A stretch of 64,000 bases of DNA from Chromobacterium alkanivorans (GCF_016937655.1 NZ_JAFHKL010000004.1:1-64000), one strand, 5' to 3'; numbered from the stretch's first letter, positions 27,206-37,095 are shown. The notes: generated by a model from the letters alone, not told the origin. Made by a program: numbers and translations.

Positions 27206-28303
27206 TCAGGCCAGCGCCTGCTTGACCGCGGCGACGACGGCGTCTTGCGTCGCCTCGTCCAGGAAGGGGTGCATAGGCAGGCTCATCACGCGGCGGCCGG
27301 CGGCCTCCGACAGCGGGAAGCTGCCTTCGGGCAGGTTCAGGTGGGCGAAGGCCGGCTGCAGATGCAGCGGAATCGGGTAATGCACGGCGGTGGGCACCCC
27401 CAACTCCTTCAGCTTGGCCTGCACCGCCTCGCGATCGTCCACCTCGATGGTGTACTGCGCGTAGACATGGCTGTTGCCCTCGGCGATCACCGGCACCCTC
27501 GCCACCTCGCGCAGCAGCGCGCTGTAACGCGCGCCGATGCGTTCGCGCGCCGCCACTTCGTCGGCGAAGCTCGGCAGCTTGGCCAACAGCACCGCCGCCT
27601 GTATGGTGTCCAGCCGGCCGTTCAGGCCGATGATGGGGTGGTGATAGCGGCGGTCCTGGCCGTGCACGCGAATCTCGCGCATTTTCTTGGCCAGCGCGTC
27701 GTCGTTGGTGAAGCAGGCGCCGCCGTCGCCGTAGCAGCCCAAGGGCTTGCTGGGGAAGAAGCTGGTGCAGCCTATGGTGGACAGATTGCCGGACTTCTTG
27801 CCGCGCTGGCCGGCGCCGAAGCTCTGCGCGCCGTCCTCGATCACCGCGATGCCGTGTTTGGCGGCGATGGCGTTGATGGCGTCGAAGTCTGCGCACTGGC
27901 CGTACAGGCTCACCGGCATGATGGCGCGGGTGCGCGGCGTGATCGCCGCTTCCAACAGCGCCGGGTCCAGGTTGTAGCTGACCGGGTCGATGTCGACGAA
28001 GACCGGCTTGGCGCCCAACAGCGCGATCATCTCGCCGGTGGCGATAAAGGTGAACGGGGTGGTGATCACCTCGTCGCCGGGGCCGATGTCCAAGGCCATC
28101 ATCGCGATCAGCAGCGCCTTGGTGCCGTCGCAAACGCCGATGGCGTGCTTGGCGCCGGTGTACTCCGCCAACCCCTGCTCCACTTCCTTGACTTCCGGCC
28201 CCATGATGTACTGGCCGTGGTCCAGCACCGCGTGAATGCGGGCGTCGATGTCGGCTTTCAGATGCTGGTACTGCGCTTTCAGATCAATGAACTGGATGGA
28301 CAT
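27206..28303 (-). CDS. wbpE: UDP-3-keto-sugar aminotransferase, WbpE-like
   Basis: A 365-residue DegT/StrS-family PLP enzyme. It begins MSIQFIDLKAQYQHLKADID, and GLNGRLDTIQAAVL and the PLP lysine in SFFPSKPLGCYGDGGA are intact. This subgroup (WbpE/WlbC) transfers an amino group to C3 of UDP-2-acetamido-3-keto-glucuronate. Its place just after the WbpD-, WbpB- and WbpA-like genes on the same strand supports this over a 4-aminotransferase role. Confidence 0.86.
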   Translation of the reverse strand: MSIQFIDLKAQYQHLKADIDARIHAVLDHGQYIMGPEVKEVEQGLAEYTGAKHAIGVCDGTKALLIAMMALDIGPGDEVITTPFTFIATGEMIALLGAKPVFVDIDPVSYNLDPALLEAAITPRTRAIMPVSLYGQCADFDAINAIAAKHGIAVIEDGAQSFGAGQRGKKSGNLSTIGCTSFFPSKPLGCYGDGGACFTNDDALAKKMREIRVHGQDRRYHHPIIGLNGRLDTIQAAVLLAKLPSFADEVAARERIGARYSALLREVARVPVIAEGNSHVYAQYTIEVDDREAVQAKLKELGVPTAVHYPIPLHLQPAFAHLNLPEGSFPLSEAAGRRVMSLPMHPFLDEATQDAVVAAVKQALA

Positions 28304-28416
28304 AAGAGGATCAACCCCAAATCAATTTTTGAAAGATATCGCACAGAGCGCGACACGCAGAACAACGGAGAAGCGCCCTGAGGCAAGCCGGCGTAAGGCC
28401 GCATCAGGAATGCCGC

Positions 28417-28992
28417 TCAGTCGTTCTTGAGCGGCGAGCAGTGATTGCCGCCCACCTCGTAATGCTTGCCGCAGGACAGGCAGCTGTGGGTGCCGATGTC
28501 GTTGGCCAGCCGCTCGCCGCAGGAACACATCCAGCCTATGCGCTTGGCCGGCGTGCCCACCATCAGCGCGTAGGCCGGCACGTCGCGGGTCACCACCGCG
28601 CCGGCGCCGATGAAGGCGTACTCGCCTATGGTGTGGCCGCACACCACGGTGGCGTTGGCGCCGATGGACGCGCCCCGTTTCACCAGGGTGCGGCGGTATT
28701 CATGCTTGCGCGCCACATGGCTGCGCGGATTGTTGACGTTGGTGAACACCATGGACGGGCCGCAGAACACGTCGTCCTCCAGCGTCACCGCGTCGTAGAT
28801 GGACACATTGTTCTGCACCTTGACGTTGTCGCCGATCAGCACGTCGTTGCCGACGAACACGTTCTGGCCGAAGGAACAGCCGGCGCCGATCTGCGCGCCG
28901 CCGCAAATATGGACCCAGTGCCAGATGCGGGTGTTCTCGCCGATCTGCGCGCCGTCGTCGACGATGGCGGTGGGGTGAACAGAGTAGCTCAT
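28417..28992 (-). CDS. wbpD: UDP-3-amino-sugar N-acetyltransferase, WbpD-like
   Basis: 191 residues. A left-handed beta-helix with many hexapeptides ([37 protein letters not shown]) and [11 protein letters not shown], the WbpD/WlbB substrate loop. The C-terminal CSCGERL...[10 protein letters not shown] looks like a small zinc ribbon found in this subgroup. It would acetylate the 3-amino group made by WbpE. The ATG at 28992 fits [14 protein letters not shown]. Confidence 0.87.
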   Translation of the reverse strand: MSYSVHPTAIVDDGAQIGENTRIWHWVHICGGAQIGAGCSFGQNVFVGNDVLIGDNVKVQNNVSIYDAVTLEDDVFCGPSMVFTNVNNPRSHVARKHEYRRTLVKRGASIGANATVVCGHTIGEYAFIGAGAVVTRDVPAYALMVGTPAKRIGWMCSCGERLANDIGTHSCLSCGKHYEVGGNHCSPLKND

Positions 28993-29026
28993 GATCAAAC
29001 CTTTAGTTCTTGGCAAATCCCAGCGC

Positions 29027-30091
29027 TTAGTAGTCCAGCGGCAGGCTGACGCGGCGGCCGTCGCGCGCCGACAGATACATTGCGATCAGCAATTCCAGCG
29101 ACTTCAGCCCCTCGCGGCCGTCGGTCTCCGGCTCGGCTTCTCCGCGCATGGTCTTGATCACATTGTCGTAGTACAACGGATGGCCGAAGCCGTAGACGCT
29201 GGTGGTGGCGTAGCTGGCCTGCTTGATGTCCTCGTCCATCGCGTGCGGCTCGGCAAACTCCCAGTGCTGGATTTCGTTGACCGCCATGCCGCCCACGCGC
29301 ACCGAGCCCTTCTCGCCCAGGATGGTGATGCTGCCCTCCAGGTTCTTCGGATAGGTCAGCATGGTCACGTTCATGCTGCCCAGCGCGCCGCTGCGCCATT
29401 TGACGCTGACGGTGCCGGTGTCTTCCACCTCGATATTGCGCGCCAGCGTCGCGGTATAGGCCTGCACGCTTTCCACCGGACCTATCAGCCAGTCCAGCAG
29501 GTCCACGTAGTGGCTGGCCTGGTTCATGAAAGCGCCGCCGTCGAACTCCCAGGTGCCGCGCCAGCCGGCCGCGTCGTAATACTCCTGCGGCCGGGTCCAG
29601 AACACATTGACGTTGACCATGTAGACGCGGCCGAAACGCTTCTCCTGCATCGCCCGCTTCAAGAGCTGCAAGGTGGCATTGCGGCGGTTTTGCTTGACCA
29701 CGAACAGGTGCTTGTTGGCGCGGTCGGCGGCCTTGACCATTTCCAGGCCGTCCTCCCAGCGGGTGGCCATCGGCTTTTCCGTCATCACGTGGAAGCCGGC
29801 TTCCGAGCAGGCGATGCTTTGGCTCGGGTGCAGACCGGACGGAGAGGTCAGGATCACGATGTCGGCGTCGGACTTGGCCAGCATGTCGGCCAGACTGGCG
29901 TGGCCGCGCGCGCCGGTGCGCGCCACCGCCGCCTTCAAGGCGGCCGGGTCGATGTCGCAGACGTCGACCAGCTCGGCGCGGTTGGCGTGCTGCTCCAGCG
30001 CGCCGAAGTGGTTCTGGGCGATGCGGCCGCAGCCCACCAGCGCGAAGCGGATCTTGCGGTCGGTAATCGGGGGAAGGTGCAGAGTTTGCAT
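29027..30091 (-). CDS. wbpB: UDP-GlcNAcA 3-dehydrogenase, WbpB-like (Gfo/Idh/MocA)
   Basis: 354 residues. The NAD-binding Rossmann motif is [17 protein letters not shown], and [11 protein letters not shown] carries the conserved lysine. The C-terminal domain has [23 protein letters not shown] with the catalytic His. WbpB oxidises C3 of UDP-GlcNAcA in tandem with WbpE. The start at 30091 (MQTLHLPP) is used; the upstream stretch to 30160 lies in the inverted-repeat element and is unlikely to be coding. Confidence 0.87.
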   Translation of the reverse strand: MQTLHLPPITDRKIRFALVGCGRIAQNHFGALEQHANRAELVDVCDIDPAALKAAVARTGARGHASLADMLAKSDADIVILTSPSGLHPSQSIACSEAGFHVMTEKPMATRWEDGLEMVKAADRANKHLFVVKQNRRNATLQLLKRAMQEKRFGRVYMVNVNVFWTRPQEYYDAAGWRGTWEFDGGAFMNQASHYVDLLDWLIGPVESVQAYTATLARNIEVEDTGTVSVKWRSGALGSMNVTMLTYPKNLEGSITILGEKGSVRVGGMAVNEIQHWEFAEPHAMDEDIKQASYATTSVYGFGHPLYYDNVIKTMRGEAEPETDGREGLKSLELLIAMYLSARDGRRVSLPLDY

Positions 30092-30114
30092 GAGTTTAAA
30101 CCCTAAATTCAGTG

Positions 30115-30226
30115 AGCCACGGAAGCACACGGAACAACACGGAAACCTCCAAATATCCAAGCCCTCAAGTCATCGTGATCTGCAGGCTCCAGCTTTGTCC
30201 GCGTCTTTCCGTGTGCTTCCATGGCT
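30115..30226. repeat. Intergenic element with 20-bp terminal inverted repeats
   Basis: AGCCACGGAAGCACACGGAA (30115-30134) is mirrored by TTCCGTGTGCTTCCATGGCT (30207-30226) with one mismatch, and partial complementarity continues inward. It sits between wbpA and wbpB, has no ORF, and looks like a MITE/REP-type palindromic element able to form a long hairpin in the polysaccharide mRNA. Confidence 0.7.
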
Positions 30227-30234
30227 AAAAACAA

Positions 30235-31542
30235 TCAGGCCTTGACGATATGGTCCGCCGGCTCCAGATACTTGCCGCGGCTGTCCACCACCAGTTGCGC
30301 GTGCGCCTTGATCTGCGCGTAGTCGAACTTGTCGTGGTCGGTGGCCAGCAGCACGCAATCGTAGCCAGCCAGGTTCTCAGCGCTCAAGGCCACGCTGGAC
30401 AGCTCGAAATGATGCTCGCGCATCTTGGGGAACACCGGCACGTGCGGGTCGCTGTAGGCCACTTCCGCGCCCAGATCCCGCAGTTTCTCCATCAGGAACA
30501 CCGACGGGCTTTCGCGCATGTCGTCGACGTTCTTCTTGTAGGCGATGCCCAGCACCAGCACGCGGCTGCCGTTGATCGCCTTCTTGCGCAGGTTCAGCGC
30601 GGCGGCCACTTTGGACACCACGTAGTCCGGCATATTGCTGTTCACTTCGCCGGCCAGCTCGATGAAACGGGTGTTGACGCCGTATTCGCGCGCTTTCCAG
30701 GTCAGGTAGAACGGGTCGATCGGAATGCAGTGGCCGCCCAGGCCCGGGCCCGGATAGTAGGGCACGAAGCCGAACGGCTTGGTGGCCGCGGCGCGGATCA
30801 CTTCGTGGATGTCGATGCCCATCTTGTCGGCGACGATCTTCATCTCGTTGACCAGGCCGATATTCACCGCGCGGTGGATGTTTTCCAAGAGCTTGGTCAT
30901 CTCCGCGGCGCGGGTGGAGGACACCGGCACCACCTTGTCGATCACCGCGCCGTACAGCGCCACGCCGATTTCCTGGCAGGCCGGGGTCACGCCGCCGCAC
31001 ACCTTGGGAATGGTGCGGGTGGTGAAGTTCGGATTGCCCGGGTCTTCGCGCTCCGGCGAGAACACCAGGAAGGCGTTTTCGCCCACTTTCAGGCCGCGCG
31101 ACTCCATCCGCGGCAGCAGTTCTTCGTCGGTGGTGCCCGGATAGGTGGTGGACTCCAGCGACACCAGCTGGCCTTCGCGCAGATGGGGCACCAGGCTGTC
31201 CATGGTGTCCAGCACGAAGCTGAGGTCCGGCTCGCGGTATTTGTTCAGCGGCGTCGGCACGCACAGGATCAGGGTGTCGGCTTCCGGCACGCGGCTGAAG
31301 TCGGTGGTGGCCTCGAAGCCGCGGCTCAGCGCGGTGGCGATGCTGTCGGCGGAAATATGCTCGATATAGCTTTGACCGGCCATCAGGGCGTCCACTTTGG
31401 ACTGGTCGATGTCGAAGCCCAGCACTTTGTAGCCGACTTCGGCGAAGCGCAACATCAGCGGCAGGCCGACATAGCCCAGGCCCACGATGCCGATGACGGC
31501 GGATTTGTCTGCAATCCGATTGAGCAGTTGCTGCTTGATCAC
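30235..31542 (-). CDS. wbpA: UDP-N-acetyl-D-glucosamine 6-dehydrogenase, WbpA-like
   Basis: 435 residues of the UDP-glucose/GlcNAc dehydrogenase family. NAD motif [34 protein letters not shown], catalytic Cys in [18 protein letters not shown] and C-terminal [17 protein letters not shown] are all present. It oxidises the C6 hydroxyl to a carboxylate, the first step to UDP-diNAcGlcA. The GTG at 31542 (VIKQQLL) follows a GGGACT site; an ATG at 31590 is an alternative. It is the first gene of the leftward polysaccharide cluster. Confidence 0.9.
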   Translation of the reverse strand: MIKQQLLNRIADKSAVIGIVGLGYVGLPLMLRFAEVGYKVLGFDIDQSKVDALMAGQSYIEHISADSIATALSRGFEATTDFSRVPEADTLILCVPTPLNKYREPDLSFVLDTMDSLVPHLREGQLVSLESTTYPGTTDEELLPRMESRGLKVGENAFLVFSPEREDPGNPNFTTRTIPKVCGGVTPACQEIGVALYGAVIDKVVPVSSTRAAEMTKLLENIHRAVNIGLVNEMKIVADKMGIDIHEVIRAAATKPFGFVPYYPGPGLGGHCIPIDPFYLTWKAREYGVNTRFIELAGEVNSNMPDYVVSKVAAALNLRKKAINGSRVLVLGIAYKKNVDDMRESPSVFLMEKLRDLGAEVAYSDPHVPVFPKMREHHFELSSVALSAENLAGYDCVLLATDHDKFDYAQIKAHAQLVVDSRGKYLEPADHIVKA

Positions 31543-31852
31543 GGTGTAAGTCCCAACAGTATGTAAATACGATAGCGGCGGACCGAACATTCACGGCAAG
31601 CGGCGCGGAAGCGAAACCGCCCGCGCCGCGCCTGCCCTAAACTGTCCGATCCACCGCCATAAAGTTCATTCAACGGCAAGCCAGCTTGCCGCCTTCCGTT
31701 GCCGCTCGTACTGATCTGCCTCAGAGCTCTCTGTATTCGAACTCGTTTCGCGCAGCTCGCCACCCGCCTCAAGCCGGCGCGGCCGTAATGCCGGCATTAT
31801 ACGCCTCTTGCCGCGCGTCATTGGGTAAGCAAATGTACGCCGACGCGCCGCT
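31543..31852 (-). promoter_or_regulatory. Leader/promoter region of the polysaccharide cluster
   Basis: A gene-free stretch of 310 bp upstream of wbpA. On the minus strand a perfect TATAAT (31796-31801) lies in GTATAATGCC. No good -35 box is seen at 16-18 bp. This would give a leader of about 240 nt. I looked for a JUMPstart/ops element and did not find a convincing one. Confidence 0.4.
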
Positions 31853-32653
31853 TCAGACCAGTAAATGCCCCGCCGTGTGCTGATTGGTCAACTTCAGGCG
31901 ATTGACAAACTCGCCGAACTCCAAGCCAAAACGGCACTCCATCCGGTCCGCCCGCTCCTTCAAGGCATCCCATTGGGTCAGCGTCGGGCTCTGACGGAAA
32001 GCCATCACCGCCACATTGCCGTGGCTGGCGGAAGGCAGCTCCAGCACCCGGCCCTCGAACACATTCAACAAGCGCTCGACAAAACTCTGATAACGCTTGT
32101 CGCCGCTCCACCAATTGGTGACGAACACGCCCTTGGGACTCAAGGCGCGCTTGCAGTCCTCAAAGAAGTCATCGGTGGTCAGCGCGTCGACGATCTGCAG
32201 GCCGTCGAAGCCGTCCACCAGGATGGCGTCGGTGGAGCCGCGGAAAATCTTCACGTAATCGGCGCCGTCGGCCTCGATGATCTCGAAAAAATCGCCTTCC
32301 TCCGGCAGCTGGAAAAAAGCGCGCGCCACCGCAATCACCTGCGGGTTGATGTCCACCGCCACGCTGACTGCGTCCGGCAGGTATTCGTCGATAAAGCGGG
32401 CGAAGGAACCGCCGCCCAGCCCAATCTGCAAAATGTGCTGCGGCTCGTCGTTCCACAACAGAAAACCCATCATCGCCCGGCTATACGACAACACCAGCTC
32501 GGCCGGATCGTCCAGGTCCATCGAACTCTGGATGGTTTCCGAACCCAGATGCAGCGAGCGGATATTGCCGGCCTCCGAAATCTCCACCTCCGGCATTTCA
32601 TCCACCGCGGCGCGCACGCGGCGGCGGAACGGATGCAAAGCTCTACGCGCCAC
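31853..32653 (-). CDS. Spermidine synthase-like methyltransferase-fold protein
   Basis: 266 residues. The SAM/dcSAM-binding motif is [15 protein letters not shown] (about 74-88), with [16 protein letters not shown] and [22 protein letters not shown] as in polyamine aminopropyltransferases. The N-terminal beta-sheet domain of true SpeE is mostly missing, so it may be a methyltransferase or a non-canonical aminopropyltransferase. Its start overlaps the ttcA stop by 11 bp, so it is translated after ttcA. Confidence 0.72.
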   Translation of the reverse strand: MARRALHPFRRRVRAAVDEMPEVEISEAGNIRSLHLGSETIQSSMDLDDPAELVLSYSRAMMGFLLWNDEPQHILQIGLGGGSFARFIDEYLPDAVSVAVDINPQVIAVARAFFQLPEEGDFFEIIEADGADYVKIFRGSTDAILVDGFDGLQIVDALTTDDFFEDCKRALSPKGVFVTNWWSGDKRYQSFVERLLNVFEGRVLELPSASHGNVAVMAFRQSPTLTQWDALKERADRMECRFGLEFGEFVNRLKLTNQHTAGHLLV

Positions 32654-33620
32654 AGCCGTGCTCTCCGGACAAAGGTTTACGGGAATCCAGAATGCTGATG
32701 GTGCGCTTCTTCTGAGCCGCTTCGGCCTCGTCGTCCTGCGGCGGCGGCGGATCGCGGAATTCTTCCTTGTCGAAAGCGGTGTCGCCGTCCTCGAACGGCG
32801 CGTCGCCGGTCTTCAGGCCGGCGAAGTCGAACAGGCCGGTGTCGGCCAGGTGCGACGGCACCACGTTCTGCAAGGCGCGGAACATGCTTTCCAGCCGGCC
32901 GGGGAAGCGGCGGTCCCAGTCGTTGACCATTTCCTTGACCACCTGGCGCTGCAGATTGGGCTGCGAGCCGCACAGATTGCACGGAATGATGGGGAATTCG
33001 CGCAGCGCGGCGTAGCGCTCGATGTCCTTCTCGCGGCAATAGGCCAGCGGGCGGATCACCATGTGGCGGCCGTCGTCGGACACCAGCTTGGGCGGCATGG
33101 ACTTCAGCTTGCCGCCGTAGAACATGTTCAGGAACAGGGTGTGCAGGATGTCGTCGCGGTGATGGCCCAGCGCGATCTTGGTCGCGCCCAGCTCGTCGGC
33201 CACGCGGTAGAGAATGCCGCGGCGCAGCCGCGAACACAGGCTGCACGTGGTCTTGCCTTCCGGCACCAGCCGCTTGACGATGGAATAGGTGTCTTCTTCG
33301 ACGATGCGGTACTCGACGCCGATGGAGTCCAGGTATTCCGGCAGCACGTGCTCGGGGAAGCCCGGCTGCTTCTGGTCCAGATTGACCGCCACGATGGAGA
33401 AGTCGATAGGCGCGGATTTCTGCAGGCCGCGCAGAATGTCCAGCAAGGTGTAGCTGTCCTTGCCGCCGGACAGGCAGACCATCACGCGGTCGCCCTCTTC
33501 TATCATATTGAAGTCATTGATGGCGTCACCCACATGGTGGCGCAGGCGCTTGGCCAGTTTATTGCCTTCAAACACGGCCTTTTTGGCCTTGTCGTCGAGG
33601 ACGCTGCTTGCTTCGGACAT
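32643..33620 (-). CDS. ttcA: tRNA 2-thiocytidine biosynthesis protein TtcA
   Basis: 325 residues. PP-loop [13 protein letters not shown] (about 51-63), the iron-sulfur cysteine pair CSLC (about 126-129) and the third Cys region [33 protein letters not shown] is the TtcA hallmark. It thiolates C32 of certain tRNAs using ATP and a [4Fe-4S] cluster. The acidic C-terminal tail ([13 protein letters not shown]...) is longer than in E. coli TtcA. It is placed with the pteridine-reductase and MidA-like genes, a common betaproteobacterial arrangement. Confidence 0.93.
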   Translation of the reverse strand: MSEASSVLDDKAKKAVFEGNKLAKRLRHHVGDAINDFNMIEEGDRVMVCLSGGKDSYTLLDILRGLQKSAPIDFSIVAVNLDQKQPGFPEHVLPEYLDSIGVEYRIVEEDTYSIVKRLVPEGKTTCSLCSRLRRGILYRVADELGATKIALGHHRDDILHTLFLNMFYGGKLKSMPPKLVSDDGRHMVIRPLAYCREKDIERYAALREFPIIPCNLCGSQPNLQRQVVKEMVNDWDRRFPGRLESMFRALQNVVPSHLADTGLFDFAGLKTGDAPFEDGDTAFDKEEFRDPPPPQDDEAEAAQKKRTISILDSRKPLSGEHGCGA

Positions 33621-33710
33621 GGAGTACGGCTAAGAAATTGAAAAACAGGCGATTTTACTTTTTTTCCGCGGCGAAATCCACGCCGGCGAACAATGCCGCG
33701 CGCCCCGCGC

Positions 33711-34472
33711 CTACAACACCACGCTGCGGCCGCCGTCCACCGCCAGAATCTGGCCGGTGACGTAGCCGGCGTCCAGCAGCAGGAAGGCCACCGCCTGGGC
33801 GATGTCCTCCGGCACTCCGGTGCGGCGCAGCGGAATGCTGGCCTCTATTGCCGCGCGCTCCGCCGCGTCGAAGGACGCGTCGTCCTCCGGCCACAGATTC
33901 ACTCCGGGCGAGACGCCGTTGACCCGCACCGCCGGCGCCAGCTCGATCGCCAGGCTGCGGATCAGTTGAGCGTGGCCGGCCTTGGCCAGGTTGTAGACCA
34001 CGTGACGGGCCATCGGCCGCTCCACGTGGATGTCGGCGATGCCGACAATGGCGCCGCGACGCTTGGCCAACTCGGGCGCCAGCGCCTGCGACAGAAACAG
34101 CGGCGCCTTCAGATTGCTGCCCATCAGATCGTGCCAGGCCGCCTCGTCGATCCGGCCCACCTCGGTGGGGAAGAAGCTGGACGCGTTGTTGACCAGGCCG
34201 TCCAGCCGGCCGAACGCCGCCACCGCCTGCGCCGCCAGCGCCGGCAAGGCCGCCGTGTCCAGCAAATCCCCCTGCAGCAGCCGCGCCGAATCCGGCCGCG
34301 CCGCGTTCAACTCCGCCGCCAAGGCCTCCGCCTCGCCGCGCGAACCGCGGTAGTGCAGCACCACCCGCAGGCCGCGCGCGTGCAAATGCCGGGCGATGCC
34401 CGCGCCCACGCGCCGCGCCGCGCCGCTGATCAGCGCCACCCGCCGCTCCCCTGCCGTCCCCTTATCCGCCAT
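33711..34472 (-). CDS. SDR, pteridine reductase/FolM-like
   Basis: 253 residues. NAD(P) motif ALISGAARRVGAGIARHL, LVNNASSFFPT, and the catalytic pair Y-x3-K in VVYNLAKAGH; LHYRGSRGEA has the Arg that favours NADPH. The GAARRVG and NNASSFFPT blocks are typical of pteridine reductases and E. coli FolM (dihydromonapterin reductase). The start at 34472 (MADKGTAGERR) avoids a glycine-rich upstream stretch. It is the middle gene between MidA-like and ttcA. Confidence 0.82.
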   Translation of the reverse strand: MADKGTAGERRVALISGAARRVGAGIARHLHARGLRVVLHYRGSRGEAEALAAELNAARPDSARLLQGDLLDTAALPALAAQAVAAFGRLDGLVNNASSFFPTEVGRIDEAAWHDLMGSNLKAPLFLSQALAPELAKRRGAIVGIADIHVERPMARHVVYNLAKAGHAQLIRSLAIELAPAVRVNGVSPGVNLWPEDDASFDAAERAAIEASIPLRRTGVPEDIAQAVAFLLLDAGYVTGQILAVDGGRSVVL

Positions 34473-34550
34473 TCCCGCTCCTCTGAATCCTTGCCCGCCG
34501 CCGCAGGCTCCCACACATGCGTTGCGCCGCGATGACGCCGGCCGCGACGC

Positions 34551-35099
34551 CTATTTCTTGCCCATGCACGGCCGGGCCACCGCCATGGCCGCCTGACTGG
34601 ACGGCGGCAGCGCGAAGCGCGCCGTCAGCTTGCCGTGCTTGCGGCTGGCGCCGTCTATCGTCACCAGCAGCTCCTTGTGCGTATCGGACTGCCAGGCGAA
34701 GAACTCGCCCTGCGACGGCCAGGCGAACACGAAGCGGTCGCCCTCCTCGTACCAGCCGGCGAAATGGCTGTCCGCGCCGCGGCGCAAACCGGCCATGCCC
34801 AGCCTGAGCTTGCGTCGCTCGCCCAGACCACCCGGCCCCTCAAACGGGCGCACGTCCCAGCCGCCCAATTGATCCGACACATGCAGCGACAGCCGCAACG
34901 GCGGGCTGTCGACGCGGCAGGCCAGCTCCAGCCGCGCCGGGAAGCGGCTGCGCCCCACCATCGCCTCGCCGTCCAGGCTGGCCACCTGCAAAGGGTTGTC
35001 CGGCAACGGCCTGCTCACCGTCCATTGCGGCGCCGCCAGCGCCGGTCCCAGCAACAGGCCGCCCGCGCAGCCGGCCATCCAACGGTAAAATCGCTTCAC
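34551..35099 (-). CDS. Exported hypothetical protein
   Basis: 182 residues from a GTG at 35099 with a strong AGGAG site 7 bp upstream. The signal peptide MAGCAGGLLLGPALAAPQ leads to a soluble, beta-rich mature part with no motif I recognise. It is divergent from the MidA-like gene and ends 78 bp before the SDR gene on the same strand. It is probably periplasmic; function unknown. Confidence 0.65.
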   Translation of the reverse strand: MKRFYRWMAGCAGGLLLGPALAAPQWTVSRPLPDNPLQVASLDGEAMVGRSRFPARLELACRVDSPPLRLSLHVSDQLGGWDVRPFEGPGGLGERRKLRLGMAGLRRGADSHFAGWYEEGDRFVFAWPSQGEFFAWQSDTHKELLVTIDGASRKHGKLTARFALPPSSQAAMAVARPCMGKK

Positions 35100-35151
35100 C
35101 CTCTTCTCCTGTCCGCCAGTTTCCACCACAATCGCGGCACATTGTAGCAGG

Positions 35152-36312
35152 ATGACCGCCATGACCACCTTACCCGCCGCCAGCCCCGACGCGCTGGCCA
35201 TCAGCCAAAGCCTCGTTCACGCCATCCAGGCGGAAATCCGCCAATGCGGCGGCTGGATCCCGTTCTCCCGCTACATGGAGCTGGCGCTGTACGCGCCCGG
35301 CCTCGGTTACTACGCCGCCGGCAGCCGCAAACTGGGCGCGGCCGGCGATTTCACCACCGCGCCGGAAATGAGCGCGCTGTTCGGCCGCGCGCTGGCGCGC
35401 CAGCTGGCGGAGCTGCTGCCGCAAACCGCCAATGCGGTCTATGAGTTCGGCGCCGGCACCGGCAAGCTCGCCATCGATATTCTCAGCGAACTGCAAGCGC
35501 TGGACACGCTGCCGGAGCGCTATTGCATCGTCGACCTGTCGCCGGACCTGATCGAGCGTCAGCGACACAATATCCGCCAGGCGCTGCCGCAGCTGGCCGA
35601 TCGCGTGCAGTGGCTGAGCCAGTTGCCGGAGCGGCTGGACGGCGTGCTCATCGGCAACGAAGTGCTGGACGCCATGCCCTGCGAGTTGATCCACTGGACC
35701 CCGGAGCCGCTGCAACGCGGCGTGGCGCTGGACGGCGAGCGCTTCGCCTGGGCGGACCGCCCCATCCAGGACCCGCAACTGCTGCAACGGGCCCAGGCCA
35801 TCCAGCCGCGACACGACGACTATGTTTCCGAAATCAGCCCGGCCAATATCGGCTTCCTCCACACCCTGGCGCAAAAGCTGGATCGCGGCGCCGTGCTGTT
35901 GCTGGACTACGGCTTCCCCGCCGCCGAGTACTACCACCCGCAGCGCCATATGGGCACGCTGATAGGCCATTACCGCCACCATACCGTGGACGATCCCTTC
36001 TACCTGCCCGGCCTGATGGACCTGACCTGCCACGTCGATTTCAGCGCGGTGGCCCAGGCCGGCCTAGACGCCGGCCTGGACCTGATCGGCTACACCACCC
36101 AGGCTCAATTCCTGATCAACGCCGGCATCACCCAATTGCTGGAGCGGCTGGATCCGGCCGACGCCGCCGCTTATCTGCCGCAGGCCGCCGCGGTGCAGAA
36201 GCTGCTGTCGCCGTCGGAAATGGGCGAGTTGTTCAAGGCCATAGGCTTCGGCAAGGGCGTAAGCATAGACTGGAGCGGCTTCCTGCGCGGCGACCGTTGC
36301 TACACCTTGTAA
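35152..36312 (+). CDS. SAM-dependent methyltransferase, MidA/NDUFAF7-like (COG1565)
   Basis: 386 residues. Early GGWIPFSRYMELALYAPGLGYYAAG and AAGDFTTAPEMSALFGRALA are signature blocks of COG1565. The SAM motif is VYEFGAGTGKLAIDIL, and GVLIGNEVLDAMPCELI follows. The mitochondrial relative methylates an arginine of complex I; the bacterial substrate is unknown. ATGs at 35152 and 35161 are both possible. It is divergent from the exported protein. Confidence 0.85.
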   Translation: MTAMTTLPAASPDALAISQSLVHAIQAEIRQCGGWIPFSRYMELALYAPGLGYYAAGSRKLGAAGDFTTAPEMSALFGRALARQLAELLPQTANAVYEFGAGTGKLAIDILSELQALDTLPERYCIVDLSPDLIERQRHNIRQALPQLADRVQWLSQLPERLDGVLIGNEVLDAMPCELIHWTPEPLQRGVALDGERFAWADRPIQDPQLLQRAQAIQPRHDDYVSEISPANIGFLHTLAQKLDRGAVLLLDYGFPAAEYYHPQRHMGTLIGHYRHHTVDDPFYLPGLMDLTCHVDFSAVAQAGLDAGLDLIGYTTQAQFLINAGITQLLERLDPADAAAYLPQAAAVQKLLSPSEMGELFKAIGFGKGVSIDWSGFLRGDRCYTL

Positions 36313-36334
36313 GGCGGCGGTCGCGAGAATCTTG

Positions 36335-36363
36335 TTGACAGCCGGCTTTCGGCTGCGTATATT
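36335..36363 (+). promoter_or_regulatory. Strong sigma-70 promoter of the tRNA genes
   Basis: Perfect -35 TTGACA (36335-36340), 17-bp spacer, -10 TATATT (36358-36363), about 35 bp before the first tRNA. A GC-rich discriminator (TCGCGTCTCGG), usual for stringently controlled stable-RNA promoters, follows. Confidence 0.88.
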
Positions 36364-36397
36364 TCGCGTCTCGGTGCACTCGTGCATCGAAAAACGT

Positions 36398-36474
<77 letters not shown>

Positions 36475-36509
36475 CAGTTTGCGAAGAGTTGTTTTCGACA
36501 AGTCTTCAC

Positions 36510-36586
<77 letters not shown>

Positions 36587-36602
36587 GCATTATCAAGCAC
36601 TT

Positions 36603-36630
36603 AGGCCAACTTTCACGAGTTGGCCTTTTG
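36603..36630 (+). terminator. Terminator after the tRNA pair
   Basis: AGGCCAAC (36603-36610), 8-nt loop, GTTGGCCT (36619-36626), then TTTGCTTTT. Confidence 0.8.
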
Positions 36631-36643
36631 CTTTTCTAGCCTC

Positions 36644-36798
36644 GTGTAGGCACTGTGTAGGCATTTTCATGCCTCACAAACCCATAGCAACCATGCAACG
36701 CCCCAGACCACCCAATCACAACTGAGCTAGATGGGACAATCTACTCCAACGCTCTATTTTTGCCTAAAAATTAGGCAAATGCCTACATCCGCCTACAC
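36644..36798. repeat. Paired GTGTAGGCA repeats in the non-coding island edge
   Basis: The gap 36587-37095 holds no convincing gene. Two direct copies of GTGTAGGCA (36644-36652, 36655-36663) face two inverted copies (TGCCTACA 36780-36787, GCCTACAC 36791-36798). The perfect palindrome TGCCTAAAAATTAGGCA lies at 36761-36777. Spacing and closeness to a tRNA 3' end resemble arm-type binding sites of tyrosine integrases at an att site; no integrase gene is adjacent. Confidence 0.55.
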
Positions 36799-37095
36799 GG
36801 GCTAGAAATTTCACCGCCTCCATCACAAAGCAATAACAGATTACTGACCCAAGCCCCTCCCCGTAGCAATCACTCAGACCAAGCCCTAGCCATTTTTTTC
36901 GTTGCACTAGCCGAACCGGCCCTTCCGCATGGAAGGCACCCTCAGATTTCCCCAGCATGCCAGCTCACAGCCAAACTATGGAATCGTCCATCCATCACCG
37001 TCGCAAGCTTTCTTGTCTACAAAAAAGATGCGATAATAAATTAGTCCATTGCACATGAAAATAAAATGCAATGAAATCAATATACTGAGATAATT

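Noticed and set aside
31543-31852. JUMPstart/ops element for RfaH upstream of the polysaccharide cluster
   Set aside because: No stretch close to the GGCGGTAGCGTG core was found on the operon strand.
36764-36958. 64-codon minus-strand frame in the island edge
   Set aside because: No ribosome site, no motif, and it starts inside the repeat cluster; treated as non-coding.
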